This document shows positions 36,401 to 44,583 of a stretch of 64,000 bases of DNA, piece after piece. The position numbers and the translations under genes are program-made. Position 1 is the stretch's first letter; every line of letters starts with the position of its first letter. Under the pieces are notes generated by a model that saw only the letters and a program-made list of their open reading frames with translations, was not told where the DNA came from and did not search any database. The DNA comes from Streblospio benedicti (taxonomy: Eukaryota > Annelida > Polychaeta > Spionida > Spionidae), in contig CM032669.1 of NCBI GenBank assembly GCA_019095985.1, positions 61,154,938-61,218,937 of the forward strand. The letters run 5' to 3'.

Positions 36401-36813
36401 CGGAGAGCGGGGTTCAGCTGAACAATCCATTAGCTTCCTTCTCATATTTGATGCACAATGTCATTCATCAAACAACTGTGCAATCGAATTAAATCTCTCC
36501 ACTATCTTTTATATTCCAACCTTTTTATGCTGCAGACATACTGTGTACAAGTATTTTCTACATAAGTCAAAGCCTGTGAGCATTACGATTGCAAACCAAA
36601 CATATCATACGTGTCCACTGGAGTGCACATGTTTTAATTCTATGAGTCTCATGGAACAATAATGAGTCCTGGACTCGAGACTTACACGGCGAGCCACGCC
36701 TGTGGGGGGTTGTTATAGGAGGAGATCCCTCGCTGGCTGCTGTCCGGCGGCTCCAGACGCGGCTTCTCCTTCGCCATAGACAAGCCCACAGTGCGGACCA
36801 TTAACGCGTTCAT
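12339..36813 (-). CDS. FAM149B1: FAM149-family (DUF3719) gene, 13 coding exons placed
   Basis: Exons (5' to 3'): 36686-36813, 34730-34825, 28611-28747, 27954-28085, 27479-27569, 25557-25640, 23595-23847, 22329-22566, 20657-20926, 16592-16741, 14682-14772, 13819-14019, 12339-12463. They hold 1,996 coding bases. Phases agree at all joins except exon 2 to 3 and exon 5 to 6, where one unplaced exon (length 3n+1) is needed. The diagnostic block is VRRLFEEIDSMLFED, ECRDWVSHFPHLR and ILGRQLLPPQDPGYQ. As I recall it, human FAM149B1 reads EKVQTMFTAIDELLYEQ, then ECQQWTASFPHLRILGRQ. Later FDCIWAETISWIRGLL matches human FDSVWCKVVSCMEQL, and GRPGSSFTNL matches MRPGSSTIL. FAM149B1 is linked to primary cilia and Joubert-type ciliopathy in vertebrates; a ciliary role here is inferred. 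The exons are strikingly GC-rich in AT-rich introns. FAM149A-like identity cannot be excluded. Confidence 0.85.
12487..12735. repeat. Degenerate repeats upstream of the exon-13 acceptor
   Basis: Four to five segments resemble GGGCGCATAGTGTACATACT followed by ACTAATCATG-like sequence (about 12487, 12524, 12569, 12643 and 12707). GACGGCA preceding the first and third suggests the acceptor region itself was included in the duplicated unit. Confidence 0.55.
13679..13829. repeat. Donor-derived copies in A/C-rich low-complexity DNA
   Basis: The exon-12 end and donor (CACAACGTACCCCACTGC on the plus strand) are echoed at 13679 (CACAATGTACCCGCTGC) and 13707 (CACAACGTGCCCCCCC). A-runs and C-runs with two ACTAAAAA units lie between. 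Confidence 0.6.
13819..14019 (-). CDS. FAM149B1: FAM149-like exon 12
   Basis: Acceptor CTCTCCCGCCTACAG, donor TGGG|GTACGT; phase 1 in and out, 201 bases. It reads GVGSSPGGGGGGVSSAAVQM, SITGSSINPALGGGEHHSIL, EANDGGDTFHDAAELGGATT, then QHAQQW. Low-complexity Gly run near its start. Copies of the donor region and poly-A/C tracts follow immediately. Confidence 0.7.
13997..14062 (-). mobile_element. tRNA-like SINE head overlapping the start of exon 12
   Basis: On the minus strand GGGTTCGAGTCCCGG is a near-ideal pol III B box and lies inside the exon. About 35 bases upstream ACCAATGACCTAACGC is a weak A box in the intron. The splice acceptor CGCCTACAG sits between them. If this is correct, part of exon 12 derives from a SINE. 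Confidence 0.4.
14071..14386. mobile_element. pogo/Tigger-like MITE, 316 bp, perfect ends and TA flanks
   Basis: CAGCTAAACCTCGAT at the left is matched by ATCGAGGTTTAGCTG at the right, with TA on each side (14069-14070 and 14387-14388). It has no transposase ORF. It lies in the intron between exons 11 and 12, about 50 bases from the exon-12 acceptor. It is distinct from the CAGTAGAACC family. Confidence 0.9.
14645..14696. repeat. 29-bp tandem duplication of a splice donor
   Basis: GAGACTTACCCAGCGGGTTG occurs twice, 29 bases apart. Each copy carries CTGG|GTAAGTCTC on the minus strand, so exon 11 has two equally good donors in tandem. Confidence 0.9.
14682..14772 (-). CDS. FAM149B1: FAM149-like exon 11
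   Basis: Acceptor TTTTTTCAG; reads SETPGGFGGLGVSRRSSTPM, then GALNLRSNPL; phase 0 in, 1 out. An internal GTGAGT after GGG (phase 0) would break the join to exon 12, whereas the donor CTGG|GTAAGT at 14681 keeps it. A second identical donor 29 bases further on (tandem duplication) would put exon 12 out of frame. Confidence 0.72.
15862..15986. repeat. Inverted repeat, arms of about 30 bp
   Basis: CCTATTTTCTCTGGAT...ATTGAAAACC and its reverse complement GGTTTTCAA...ATCCAGAGAAAATAGG flank about 70 bases. No ORF; it may be a small foldback element. Confidence 0.7.
16021..16575. repeat. Tandem duplication, one copy split by a MITE
   Basis: Copy 1 (16021-16355) and copy 2 (16403-16575) share about 170 bases, from ATAACAACGAAAGTCTCGCT to CTGGCTAGACGGATCTA. 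Copy 1 contains the MITE 16168-16328 at TTTAGTA; copy 2 reads TTTAGTACTTAAAACC without it. Confidence 0.92.
16168..16328. mobile_element. pogo/Tigger-like MITE, 161 bp, with TA target duplication
   Basis: Starts CAGTAGAACCTCC and ends GAGGTCCTACTG, flanked by TA on both sides. The empty site in the adjacent duplicate has a single TA, which proves insertion with TA duplication. Tc1/mariner-pogo elements use TA and have CAG-type ends, so that superfamily is likely. Confidence 0.88.
16592..16741 (-). CDS. FAM149B1: FAM149-like exon 10
   Basis: 50 codons between TTTTTTCCCTTCAG and AGG|GTGAGT, phase 0 at both ends. It reads KKTQFVAGSVRASSAVHEKE, then ARTTLKERGGDKYNALAQE and TRPSTTHALYR. The charged composition suggests a linker or coiled stretch. 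A tandem duplication starts 17 bases beyond the donor. Confidence 0.72.
17639..19414 (-). CDS. Large single-exon ORF (591 codons): alternative terminal exon or nested gene
   Basis: The frame is open from a good acceptor (AAACAG at 19415 after a pyrimidine-rich tract) to TAA at 17639. It enters in phase 0, matching exon 9 of the surrounding gene. No ATG lies before the peptide MTLHPRPKSQRP (about residue 34), which would be the start if it were independent. The protein is basic, low in hydrophobics and probably disordered. It has a duplicated HPKAWN segment (VHHPKAWNSRGV and VKHPKAWNAPNV). Eight copies of a LPPI-like motif follow (VLPPIRN, FLPPIRT, KLPPIVT, KLPPIVN, KLPAVKA, TLPHIDL, TLPVIKS, NLPTLPN). 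These could be short linear binding motifs. I recognise no family. Lower GC than the FAM149-like exons argues for a different history. That it is coding is near certain; membership in the gene is open. Confidence 0.75.
   Translation of the reverse strand, partial: RKSKKLVTPGVVTPCLCRTQRAEWADLVVTGTKMTLHPRPKSQRPAVTYPAVKKKVNLVTFLRNSSTKVHHPKAWNSRGVHEKPWSVYQRPVAPAFPSVTSARVKHPKAWNAPNVKGVKVYKRCRCLSKREQADRGSVVEKRKQGHVDKGSNGTRAKSVTVPTPGLPPEVDDSKLKQNEEETMQKYLDEYRRNIRYLGELSEGTQSEDERMNLNPLPPAPAVLPPIRNAPKSRQKHPARVGENNAFNQTYLVHEKIPSMSKPMYLMDSGYSEFLPPIRTPHRLDVFTTSHSSNDEFKLPPIVTQNKTIIKHRDKSPLKLPPIVNLGTKESGQNIRQEAFMQKAPNENAYYGKKQANDLCSMKLPAVKAQQNVTLPHIDLTKKKSKEPPSNRKASDQKPISVEMTRDVSCQFQPGETFSEFKHLNITLPVIKSQMMIDSDKHQAKKCKSNNLPTLPNLPNVQNKAIMNSSKTNERDKLKNNKATKNYVSNFEKNKRSEFKDEEIYTDITSIQPSRTKDRHQLNFQNVNTCSKLADSKSTFGKGRQSKMPSDHSKRVDLQKASAPNCRTDTRVTKLHPKRNLRAYAGMPSPRN
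20657..20926 (-). CDS. FAM149B1: FAM149-like exon 9, proline-rich with three 18-residue repeats
   Basis: Acceptor CTGTTTTTCTAG, donor AAG|GTATGC, phase 0 at both ends, 90 codons. It encodes DHESERQLQNVVLHGHRLST and a Pro-rich stretch. The end has three repeats related to VHNNLPPLPGGMDSPEPK, with a perfect 54-bp period. Every repeat ends AAG then GTA, so each boundary is itself a possible donor. It can splice in phase to exon 10 or to the large exon at 17639-19414. Confidence 0.7.
22329..22566 (-). CDS. FAM149B1: FAM149-like exon 8
   Basis: Acceptor CCTCTCTCCGTTACAG, donor GCC|GTGAGT; phase 2 in, 0 out. It encodes ESLDGGLGRPGSSFTNLKLG, a Gly-rich run, ASKTGESSRLMSAGRGQRMA, then LAPLPNPETRVKTPNA. 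RPGSS matches the human family member at the same place after a LQPR/LNTRER segment. GC content is very high, and the other frames are open only because of this. Confidence 0.8.
22600..22976. repeat. Degenerate repeats with GATTTGAAAACATGTACGG motif
   Basis: Three related segments (about 22600-22655, 22790-22860 and 22932-22976) share TTTATT, TTGAAAACATGTACGG-like and ACAGGCAG motifs. A segment at 22840-22935 also resembles 21127-21215 (TTGGTCGTTTGGTCGTCAGA). Another (GGTGTGGCCTGGCTGCCCAG, about 22757) recurs inverted at about 34868-34892. Confidence 0.55.
22975..23150 (+). mobile_element. LINE fragment, C-terminal tail of a non-LTR reverse transcriptase
   Basis: The plus strand reads VREPFKIAAAKLWNILPLSI, then RQSKNYTIFRSELKHHL. 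The pattern F-x-x-AA-x-LWN-x-LP-x-x-IR...F-x-x-x-LK-x-HL is the usual end of CR1/L2/Jockey-type LINE proteins. The stop follows at about 23146. Only the 3' end is present, consistent with 5' truncation. It lies inside the intron between exons 7 and 8. Confidence 0.7.
23176..23621. repeat. Tandem array of exon-7 3' ends (four units)
   Basis: The exon end encoding NTRERSTL plus its donor and the start of the intron recur at about 23455-23489, 23300-23338 and 23176-23210. Spacings are 124-154 bases. The units share AAAAGTTTGTAAATGTTGT-like, GGTGGTGTTC-like and AACAGTTTAA blocks on the minus strand. The farthest unit still encodes TRERSTL and has a GTCAGT donor-like site. Confidence 0.8.
23595..23847 (-). 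CDS. FAM149B1: FAM149-like exon 7
   Basis: Acceptor CCCTCCCCCTCCAG; joins exon 6 at a Glu codon and reads LSDLDAVPALPGGLPAAASA, an Ala/Gly-rich linker, then GIMRLYPTAAHQLDGGLDGL and LTISTKALNTRERSTL. The phase to exon 8 selects the donor CTCGG|GTCGGT, which is not a strong one. Reading through the donor stops at 23486. The exon end and donor recur three times in the following intron. Confidence 0.8.
25347..25523. mobile_element. pogo/Tigger-like MITE, left end worn
   Basis: It carries the family signature AACCTCCAATTAAGACCACC and ends GAGGTTCTACCG followed by TA. The first three bases of the terminal repeat are lost. It lies in the intron just after exon 6. Confidence 0.75.
25557..25640 (-). 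CDS. FAM149B1: FAM149-like exon 6
   Basis: 84 bases between TTGTTTGGCAG and CCAG|GTGCGT, phase 1 in and out. The reading is ATFDCIWAETISWIRGLLDS, then YSQHFVP. FDCIW...W aligns with the human FDSVWCKVVSCM segment. Exon 5 ends in phase 0, so one exon (expected to hold the PPI-x-P...EDVL-like segment) is missing between 25641 and 27478. I could not find it by eye. A MITE lies 33 bases beyond the donor. Confidence 0.8.
27340..27478. mobile_element. SINE 3' fragment abutting exon 5
   Basis: Shares TGCTCCCCAGGGAGTTGAGA, CTGGTGTAGATGTA, CTAGAAAACGGCA and the end ACATTTACAT with the SINE at 57880-58095. The tRNA-like head is missing. Its last bases supply the GTAAAT splice donor of exon 5. Confidence 0.7.
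27479..27569 (-). CDS. FAM149B1: FAM149-like exon 5
   Basis: Phase forces the frame DLSVTGRPAVAGAGYGQPAA, then DYEEVFAQDGQ, with acceptor ACTTGTTTCAG and donor CAG|GTAAAT, phase 0 out. The acidic DYEEV segment fits the family's EEYLAFDHI-like stretch. The donor lies inside the tail of a SINE fragment (27340-27478). Confidence 0.75.
27954..28085 (-). CDS. FAM149B1: FAM149-like exon 4
   Basis: Joins exon 3 inside the Arg codon of FPHLR and gives ILGRQLLPPQDPGYQHVLPV, then TTTTSLVPDAAVTDDTDIN and IAIH. Acceptor TGGTAG, donor CACGA|GTGAGT, phase 2 out. LGRQ and the following proline-rich turn are family hallmarks. Confidence 0.88.
28611..28747 (-). CDS. FAM149B1: FAM149-like exon 3, core of the DUF3719 domain
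   Basis: Acceptor CCCGTTTGCAG, donor CTCAG|GTATGC; phase 0 in, phase 2 out. It encodes ELDRAASRRVRRLFEEIDSM, then LFEDQSGSQHLQAECRDWVS and HFPHLR. This is the best-conserved part of the family, and the Glu/Asp-rich helix, the Cys-x-x-Trp and the FPHLR are all intact. Frame choice is certain because the other two frames give no family similarity. Confidence 0.9.
28935..29061. repeat. Imperfect (TTG)n repeat running into an assembly gap
   Basis: Runs of TTG/TTGT and TCATTG-type triplets extend to the N run at 29062-29161. The gap was probably caused by this repeat. The missing exon between exons 2 and 3 could in principle lie in it. Confidence 0.85.
29162..33670. other. Intronic AT-rich DNA without recognised exon
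   Basis: This belongs to the intron(s) between exons 2 and 3. The open frames here, including a 106-codon one on the plus strand at 30994-31314, lack splice context and exon-like composition. At least one short FAM149-like exon should lie in 28750-34725 but was not found. Confidence 0.5.
33725..33835 (-). mobile_element. tRNA-derived SINE head
   Basis: On the minus strand TGACCGAGTGGTCTAC (A box) is followed about 60 bases later by AGGGTTCGAGTCCCGG (B box). The long spacing and Leu/Ser-like layout point to a tRNA-derived SINE rather than a working tRNA, since no closed cloverleaf is apparent. Confidence 0.6.
34177..34198 (-). pseudogene. Partial copy of the 3' end of exon 2
   Basis: A 22-base stretch copies the exon-2 segment encoding YPYPYYDN with one mismatch. 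After it the frame hits a stop and no GT donor follows. It lies 8 bases from a transposon-like element (34206-34633). It is probably a relic of duplication of the exon end rather than a usable exon. Confidence 0.6.
34206..34633. mobile_element. Non-autonomous DNA transposon with ~29-34 bp terminal inverted repeats
   Basis: GACTGATTTTATGATAAATC at 34206 is matched in reverse complement at the right end (GATTCATCATAAAATCAGTC, to 34633). The similarity continues inward through CCAGNGTTNAAACT. A third copy of the same terminus lies at about 51967-52000, so this is a dispersed family. No transposase was recognised inside; a GC-rich stretch (34340-34450) is unexplained. It lies within the intron after exon 2. 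Confidence 0.65.
34730..34825 (-). CDS. FAM149B1: FAM149-like exon 2
   Basis: The acceptor TTTTTTCTTTGCAG and the donor CAAC|GTGAGT bound 96 bases. They read RGISRDRFEHHPLPESSSVD, then DYPYPYYDNFS. Enters and leaves in phase 2, so it joins exon 1 exactly. It cannot join exon 3 directly (phase 0), so a short exon is missing between them. A partial copy of its 3' end lies 530 bases downstream (34177-34198). Confidence 0.65.
35455..35720. repeat. Dispersed repeat, copy 1
   Basis: Shares AGGAATTGTTATTGAATAAG, GTTGCATCACATTTCACAC, GTAATGAGCAGATCACCAG and ATATGAGCCCCTC blocks, in the same order, with 49050-49330. Class unknown; no ORF. Confidence 0.75.
36686..36813 (-). CDS. FAM149B1: FAM149-like exon 1, with predicted start codon
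   Basis: Begins at ATG 36811-36813 (MNALMVRTVGLSMAKEKPRL) with an in-frame TAA 12 bases upstream, which supports a start here. Ends ...CGT|GTAAGT, phase 2. There are two further in-frame ATGs (codons 5 and 13). If an AAG| acceptor just before the ATG is used instead, the exon would be internal and in phase with the polyglutamine exon at 44584-45202; that acceptor has a poor pyrimidine tract. Confidence 0.55.
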
Positions 36814-39800
36814 GGTGACGTTACTTTACACAAACCGCACCAGCACGGCCTTCATTCACATTATTGTGGTTCAAAATGTTTCCTGTTCACAAAATCCCAA
36901 GCGGCAGCCGATGCGGTGTATGCTGCTTACTGTGAGATACTGACGGTACTGGCGTTTGTTAATGGCGATATGGATTTAGAGAAGACTCCGTATCCAAACA
37001 CAGGCTCAGCGGCACTTATCCAAACACGGCACGATAATCAGTGTTTTCATTACTAAAATGACTCGCTTACACTTCCACTACATTAAATCAATGCTATAAA
37101 TGAACTTTCAAAATGATCCTCGCACTTTTGCACACACCTACGGCTTCGTAGGGAAGCACTCTGCTATGTTAAACGATCCCAATACAAACAGGATTCTACA
37201 GGATTCTCATGAGCACTATAAAAAATCAATTATATAAACAAGTATCCAGCTTGAACAGAAAATCAAATACATAAACAGAAGATACTTGACAAAAACATTG
37301 ACGTGTTGACCATAGCCTATTGAATTTCACGTATTCATCTATTTTCTGCTTAAATATTCATCAATACTATAAGGGCTATCACTTTGCTTTTATACTAGTT
37401 GAAATCTTACTAAATACATTTTCACTTGTAATCCGAAATTCGTTGTTAAGTTTCCGCACCAAGATCGATGAAAAAACACGGTTTTCACTTGAAAACAACG
37501 AAAAACAATCACAAAATTCACATTTTTCTCTCGAAAACTCTAACTCCTGCTAATCCTTCACAAGACGTCCTCACAATATACAACTTATCGTGAAGAGACG
37601 CAACAAGAGATTTTGCAAACCTAACAAGTTATCGGTTGTTTGGAGCTATGGGATTAGAGTTAATTGAGTCTACAAAGAACGGATCAGATGATAAAGCAAT
37701 CAATGGCCGATCAGGCCCAGCCACAAAAGACATCTGTATCGGGAGCGGTATAGCCTGGTAACAATCAGCACCAAAAACTGACTGTTCTACAGGAGATCCG
37801 CACTATGTGGAAACCGTGAGGACAACAGTGTAAACCGCTTGAGATTGCCAATAGTCGAGATAACCGACTGATACATGTTCATAATCATCTGGTTTAATGG
37901 GATTGAAACTAGTTTCAGTAGGAGAAACTTGCCGATAAGCGATGTCAAGATGACGCTGCTGCACTGTAGCTGGTTCTATAACGCGGCTGTCATGTGCAAT
38001 GACATTTCTATGGCGTTTTTCGTTCAAACTGCGCTGTATCTTGTGGGATCAGCGTCCGGTCCAGTGGACGCTTCTCTCAGAGAGGCAGCACGGCGCGGTG
38101 TTGTTTTTATTGAATTGGCAGTTATCTAGCTGGTTATGAAATAACTGACACGTTAAAAAAGTGGGAAATATTTCCGCGATCAATATAATGACATTTAATT
38201 ACATTTGGACAAGTCAAGTATTGCATATCACTCAAGAATTTACGGATTTAAAAAAGCCTGTACATTGTGTAGGGAAAAATGAGGGTTGATCATTAGAATT
38301 AGAATATGAAGTAGTAGTAAAAAAAAGTGACTTTTGGACACGTTTATTATCTCATTTGCTAATACTGAAGATGTTTCATAAATGAGGATACCTCACTAAT
38401 GTGGAAACTTTTTTCCACTTACCCTCTTGTTAGTGTCTCATAAATGAGGTTTTACTGTCCTATATTATGTTCAAAGGAAAAAGTACATGTTTGTTAAGAC
38501 TCAACAAGAATTCAGAATCCCTAGGCTAAGAGCAAATTTTTACTATCACCAAACACACATGAAAACTTTCAGAAATATTTGTCCCATTACACATATCTAA
38601 CAAAATTGCACAAAAAAATGTATTACTGAGTTCTATCCACTAAACCAATATACGTGTAAGTAAATCCTATACGAAATAATCATAAAACCTGAGCTTCAAA
38701 AGTAAGACAACTTTTATCATGAGCCAGTAAACCATTCACCTACATAATATAGAAACAACGTGTCCAAAAGACCCATAGAAAACGGGCAAACAGGCAGCAA
38801 CCCAGATCTGAGGAGTACGTTATGGCAAACAGCAACTCCATGTGAGAATATTGATAAATGGCATTGAGAGTTTTTTGCGTCTCAAGGTTACATTAAAAGG
38901 ATATAATCATTTATGCAGCGTAATACGTAAAAAATGACGAGATAGGAACCAGCATAATGCCAATAATGTGTTTGTTATGTATGATACAAGGTAAACAAAG
39001 CCAATTGTAATTAGTGTTTCTACAATGTCACTCAGAGACAGTCAAAATTTATTTTCTAATGTGGTTTTCCGAAGTTTGTTTGTGAGTACAATTATATTCT
39101 TCAAGAATATAATGGAAATTTATTAGATACAAAAAACATTTATACAGTATAATCAAAACAATATAGAACTATGAGAATCATAAAATCATCACTCTCCAGG
39201 GCTATTACAGCCTTGAAGAAACGGAGCAAAAATCAATGGTAATCAAGAAGCAATCAAACACCTTACGTGGCCTTGGATGAGCTATTTTCATTCTTTCTTT
39301 ATTTTTTTTAGCATGCACTTCTTTCAATCATTATCTGGGCCATTTATCAACGAACAGAAAATGATGTGACGACCTGACGTTTCGCTCATTGCTTTCAATA
39401 ATGCATTTACTTTTGAAATATAATAGCTGTGTCTATACGCGACAATAATTAGCATTAGAATAGAGGTATGGATTTGATCTTTTGATTGGCACACAGCAGA
39501 TGTTACATAAAAAATACTAATGAGATATGAAAGATAAAGTAATCTCGATTATGAGAAAAACAATTAATTATTCATCTAGTAAATGAATATTTTGAAGACT
39601 CAGGAAGATTTTAGCAGGAAGTGCAACAGGTTATTTATTACCATATTTGTTTGTGTTCAAACTGTGGCATAGTCACTTGAAAAAAAAAAAAAAAAAAAAT
39701 GACAGGGTCTAATAGAACTAATAAACCTTGAATAAACTTAATAAACCTGAGACCTTAATAAATAGCATATTGTTGTCTAGTTTGAAGGTGTCTGCATGTA

Positions 39801-41540
39801 TGTTCTTTTTTCTTTTCTGTTTGAAAAGTCGGATATCGTATTTTAACTATCGCCTTATCCATGACTACACACATGTACACATTTCACAATATGTATTTCA
39901 ATTAAATTAGTGCAAACCAAATCTTGTAATACACCATATTGGTCCATAACAACATGGTAAAAAAACAAATTATTGTTTACTAACAAAACTAGTGAAATAT
40001 CGCCAACAGGTGTCGCCACAAACAAACAGTGGGTGCGTTTATGCATAAATGGCACCGGTGTGACATGTTTTAGCGTAAATGTAGCATGCATTAATAATCG
40101 CCTGTCATTATCAGCGGAAAGTGGCAGTAACCAACACAAACACTGTGACAGACGAACGCAGCTCAGGGCTACGCGAGGTCACCGGGATCCAAGTCTGGAT
40201 TAAATAACGTGCAATGAAATTCCAAAAAGATCATTTTTGTGAAATTCAAAGTTGCATTCGTGCCGTACGTAAGGTACATAGTAAAAAGACTGGAGATTGT
40301 TTTGTTTTATAGCTCGTTTGTTATCTTTTGTTCGGAATGAAAAATATCCAAAGCACAAAGTCGATGTTCCAGATTATTCTTGAACTTTATGATTTATTCT
40401 CATTTTTATTTGTCAGCCAAATTTGACCTTTATGTTTTGACACGAAACACCCAGTTAACTTAGCATGAATAGATCACAATGTACGACACAATAACACAAG
40501 GACCAAGAGACATATACCCAGAGTTCTGTAAAGCCAAGCTGGTAAGCAAAATACCACGTCAATGAATGACTGTTTTTAAAAGCCACAGAATGAGTAAAGA
40601 TCCATAGAAATCGTAATGATAGGTGCGTAGTGATATGTCATGTCCTCTGACAGCCTGATTGCTATGTTGGTGAGTGTGTACTGTGGCAGGATCAATAGCA
40701 GGACGCCGGAGGCTGTCAGGGGTCACTATACCGTTACAAAAGCATCCAGGTGGCTGCTAATTAAACATGATTATAGTAACTCAAACTTAAAGGGATGGAA
40801 TAACACACATACAAGTTATCCGCAATTTCAAGTTATTAACCATAAGTAATGAAAGAAAAGACCTAAAGCTTCAAATGAGAACTTTGAATCACATCCTAAC
40901 AACCTGAAAATGTATTAAAGTTCAACCATGGCTATATGATCATAAATTTAATGACTAGGATCGCCAAAGAAAGGCAGGCTTGGACAGTACTCCATATCAC
41001 AGGTCAACAGACTCTCACCACACAAACGGGGCAAAGTTTATCACTGCTATATGTATCTAATATTCAGGTTATCAGATTTTCCATTCTCAAGTGTTTATAA
41101 CTTACATAAATCTGATTTTTAAACCATCAAGTACTTTTTGTGAGAGTATTGTTAAAATATTAGTGCGACACTATGCCAAGTCATAGCCAGATGCAGGGAG
41201 CTGGTGAATTTTCTCCCCACATTTTTTGCTGTTCAATGGGTTTGGCATGTCTGTAAGCTTTCACTAGTACAAATCCATGAAATCCACACCCTTTTCCAAA
41301 CCACGGATCTGCTAGTGCAAGTAGATGATTTCCAATGCAGTCTCGTCTTCACATCAATAATAATCACCATGTTCTGGGCTCAATAAAGACTATTTCTATC
41401 AAGATAACGCATATTTAACGAAAGCTACTGTAAATCGTTGAAGATTGCTTTATATGGTATAATTATTTGATCACTACAACACATCTTGGTTACTAACTAT
41501 CCAATTAACCTTGATGATGATCGTGTCCAAAAACGCAGGG
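36814..41540. other. Non-coding interval upstream of FAM149-like exon 1
   Basis: No supported exon was seen. A GC-rich patch at 36814-36980 just upstream of exon 1 may hold its promoter and 5'UTR. A poly-A run lies at 39680-39699. A 74-codon minus ORF at 37803-38027 has fair composition but no splice or start context. Confidence 0.45.
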
Positions 41541-41552
41541 TAACGGTGCACC

Positions 41553-41880
41553 ATACAGTGAAACCTCTCAGTCACGACCACCAATGGTCTTGAGGTGGTC
41601 TCTGCTAACCACTGTAGTCTCTTGGTGATTATTTGGGAGTTCATCTTATAATAGACGGTCAGTAGAACCTCCAAATTACAACCACCTCTCTTTTGAGACC
41701 ACCTCTATAATAAGACCACTTTTTACAATCCCAAACCTTCATAAAGTTACCAAAACAAACCTCTGTATAGAGACCACCTCTCCTTTGAGACCAGGTAACA
41801 CTAGTCCCATAGGTGGTCATAATAGAGAGGTTCTACTGTAGTCTCTTTATGGACGTTGCCTTCATTGGAGATTCTACTGT
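41553..41880. mobile_element. Nested pogo/Tigger-like elements
   Basis: An inner MITE (41660-41838, CAGTAGAACCTCC to GGTTCTACTG, then TA) lies inside an older related segment. That segment starts CAGTGAAACCTCTCAGT at about 41553 and ends GGAGATTCTACTGTA at about 41880. Confidence 0.7.
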
Positions 41881-42599
41881 ACCGAAGCAGGAATCGCCGC
41901 AATCCAAACATATTGATATCATGTGTCAATCTACATGTATGCAAATTTAAAACGCAAATAAACATTGAATACATGGAGAGAACTTATTGATATTGGCAGA
42001 TCTTTAAAAAATCTCAAGTATCGCATTTCTTTTTGTGAAAACGAAATGAAGGAAATCAACGATGTATCAGTTGCATTTGTTACTATGCGATTGTGCCACT
42101 CGAACAAGAAAAAAAACAAACACTACATCGTGAGTTTTGATGTAAAGTACAAGAAATTCCGACTGCTTCTTTCTTCTCTGATCACTTCTTTTGTAGACTT
42201 TAAGATTTCAATGTCAAACTTTGAAATTTGATAATTGTGGGCTAATGACATATAATGATATAATGAAATGGGATAACTTTGAATTTCTTTCCGAAAATAG
42301 CGCCGCGGCTCTTCATCCAAACATGATAAGCACAATAATAAAGCTGCGAATGTCAACGATCACCAGGCGTTTTATCATGATCGACAAAACAAAACGTGGC
42401 AGCGGTGAGGAGGAGGAGCATAAAAAGCCTGGTGATAGTGCAGCAAACACAGAAATAACGCTTTGATACAATAAAACCTATAAAAGCATGTTGCTTGTAA
42501 ACATAGCACGCCGCTCGTGTTTCAAACCACGCTGTTGGCAGAGTGAAAAGCCATGTAGACATTGGATACAGCCGAGCTCTCACATGGTCACCATGGGTG

Positions 42600-42845
42600 C
42601 CACGAACAAATATTGACCGTCGACGCTCTGGGGAACTGGCCTTAATAGACAGGATGTCTCTTTACTGATGGTCATGTTGGTTTCTTTATGGAGGTTTAAT
42701 AAGACCGCGATGATAGCTGGCCTTATTGTAGAGGTGGTCTCTTTATGGACGATCGTGTTGCTTTCTTTATAGATGACTGCGACGAGAAATGGTCTTATTG
42801 TAGAGGTGGTGTCGGTATGGAGGTTGTCTTAACTGTCATAGTTAG
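42600..42845. repeat. Tandem units related to the MITE family
   Basis: Repeated blocks of GGCCTTATTGTAGAGGTGGT and GTCTCTTTATGGACG recur about three times with roughly 70-80 base spacing. The wording resembles the interior of the CAGTAGAACC elements nearby. Confidence 0.6.
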
Positions 42846-43066
42846 ACGTCGCTATGCCAATTTTTCAGTGTAATGTTCTATAGAACTTTTAAAGCAAGCA
42901 AACTATGTTGTCCTTTGCTGCGTGCTCGTCCTTAAGACATTATTTGTGCTGACTTGTGAGATGATAAACTCAATAAATCTGTCATTCAAATAGGCCAGCA
43001 GGAGTGGACGGTAATGTCCTATGTAATGTCCTTTTACCCCAGTGAACCAAAATCTATGCCGGTATT

Positions 43067-43244
43067 CAGTAGAACCTCCAATTAAGACCACCTCTATAGT
43101 GAGACCACCTCTGTAATAGGACAACTTTTCATGCTCCCAAACGTTCATAAAGCGACTGGAATGAACCTCCTTGTAAAGACCATCTCTCTATTGAGACCAC
43201 TTGAGGTCAGTCCCACGGGTGATCTTAAAAGAGAGGTTCTACTG
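43067..43244. mobile_element. pogo/Tigger-like MITE
   Basis: Starts CAGTAGAACCTCCAATTAAG and ends GAGAGGTTCTACTG followed by TA. It is diverged inside relative to 16168-16328. Confidence 0.85.
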
Positions 43245-44583
43245 TATAAAGAGGCCTTTCTATAATGGTTTGTAATTCAATTAACAATGATCTACATCGA
43301 TTGAGAGCTTCACCTCATTATAAAACAACATTCGAGATTTGATCAGCTTTGTAAAGGAAGAATCCAGCATCTTAAAGTCTTGTTTGTACATGTAGTTTCC
43401 GGATTCATCATTATAAGATACAAACTTATTGAGCCCATGCAAATCCAGATCTGAGCGGTTACCCGTTAGTCAAAGGGTTCGTGTTTCTCCAAAAAGTTGC
43501 AAAATGTTTAAAAAAAGTGTAGGTTTGTATCTAACAATGGAGAATGCTGTCTCTAAAAAATGAACGTATTCTAGATAAGCTATCGACAAAGTTTTCAAAT
43601 ATTTCCAGAACCAGGCCAAAAAATAGAGAGGCAGTTTTCTCGAGTCCTATACATCATCTTCAGAAAACAAAGCACTACAAGAATAAGACATTCTTATGCA
43701 CTAAACACTTTATCGCGTATTATTATTCAGCGCGGTTATCTTTACGGCTCTCCATCAATGTTGGTTTATTAGAGAGCCTTGCACAAGATATTTGCCAACA
43801 CTTGATGGGCAGAATTTATACCGACTACTTGTAATAATAAGATTGCTACTTGACGACACGGGGCTCAAAATTTGAACTACATTGAAAAGTATGATCTAGA
43901 TCATGCAAGATCGCTCTCCATGAGCTGTAAATATGTCATTATTCTGGTCTAAAACGTGAAATTCCATGCATACAAGTGACAGTTTGATTATCATTTTTTG
44001 ATAAAAGTTAGTCAATCAAAAAGATATGTCAGTTTAACTTGTCGGTCACTTCTTTATATCATTACATCAATACGAAGAACCCACATTAACGAGATTGTCT
44101 AACCAACAAAAGGGGATGTAAAAATAATTTGATTGTCTCAAGCTATTTCAACTGTAAAAATCAAAATATCAATTATTCTTTAGATGAAATGTTCTTTTTA
44201 GGTTTTTGTCAAATGGTTCATATATTTTCATCCTGCCTTGTTTGGATATTGAGTTAATATTTTATTCAGAAAGGACAATACAATTATTCAGAGTTGAAAT
44301 AAAAAATCATCTCTGATCTCATTATCTATTTGCGTATAAAACAGGGTGAATATCAAGCACTTGTCCGCTAAAATTGACTGATAGACATTTGTCAATTTTT
44401 TCATGAAAAAATTACACTACCAAGGGTTCCTCGTCCTGCTGTAGCACGTTCATACCTAATAAGACCGAGGCTGACTTTCCTCCTCCTGACCCTGATAGAA
44501 CTATCGCGGTCATACCATAAAAAACTGGCCGGCTATAAGCAACTCTGTTGTCGGCTTAAAAATCCGCATCCGTTTGTACCCAC

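Noticed and set aside
37803-38129. Overlapping ORFs on both strands
   Set aside because: Fair composition but no start, splice or family support; chance is the simplest explanation.
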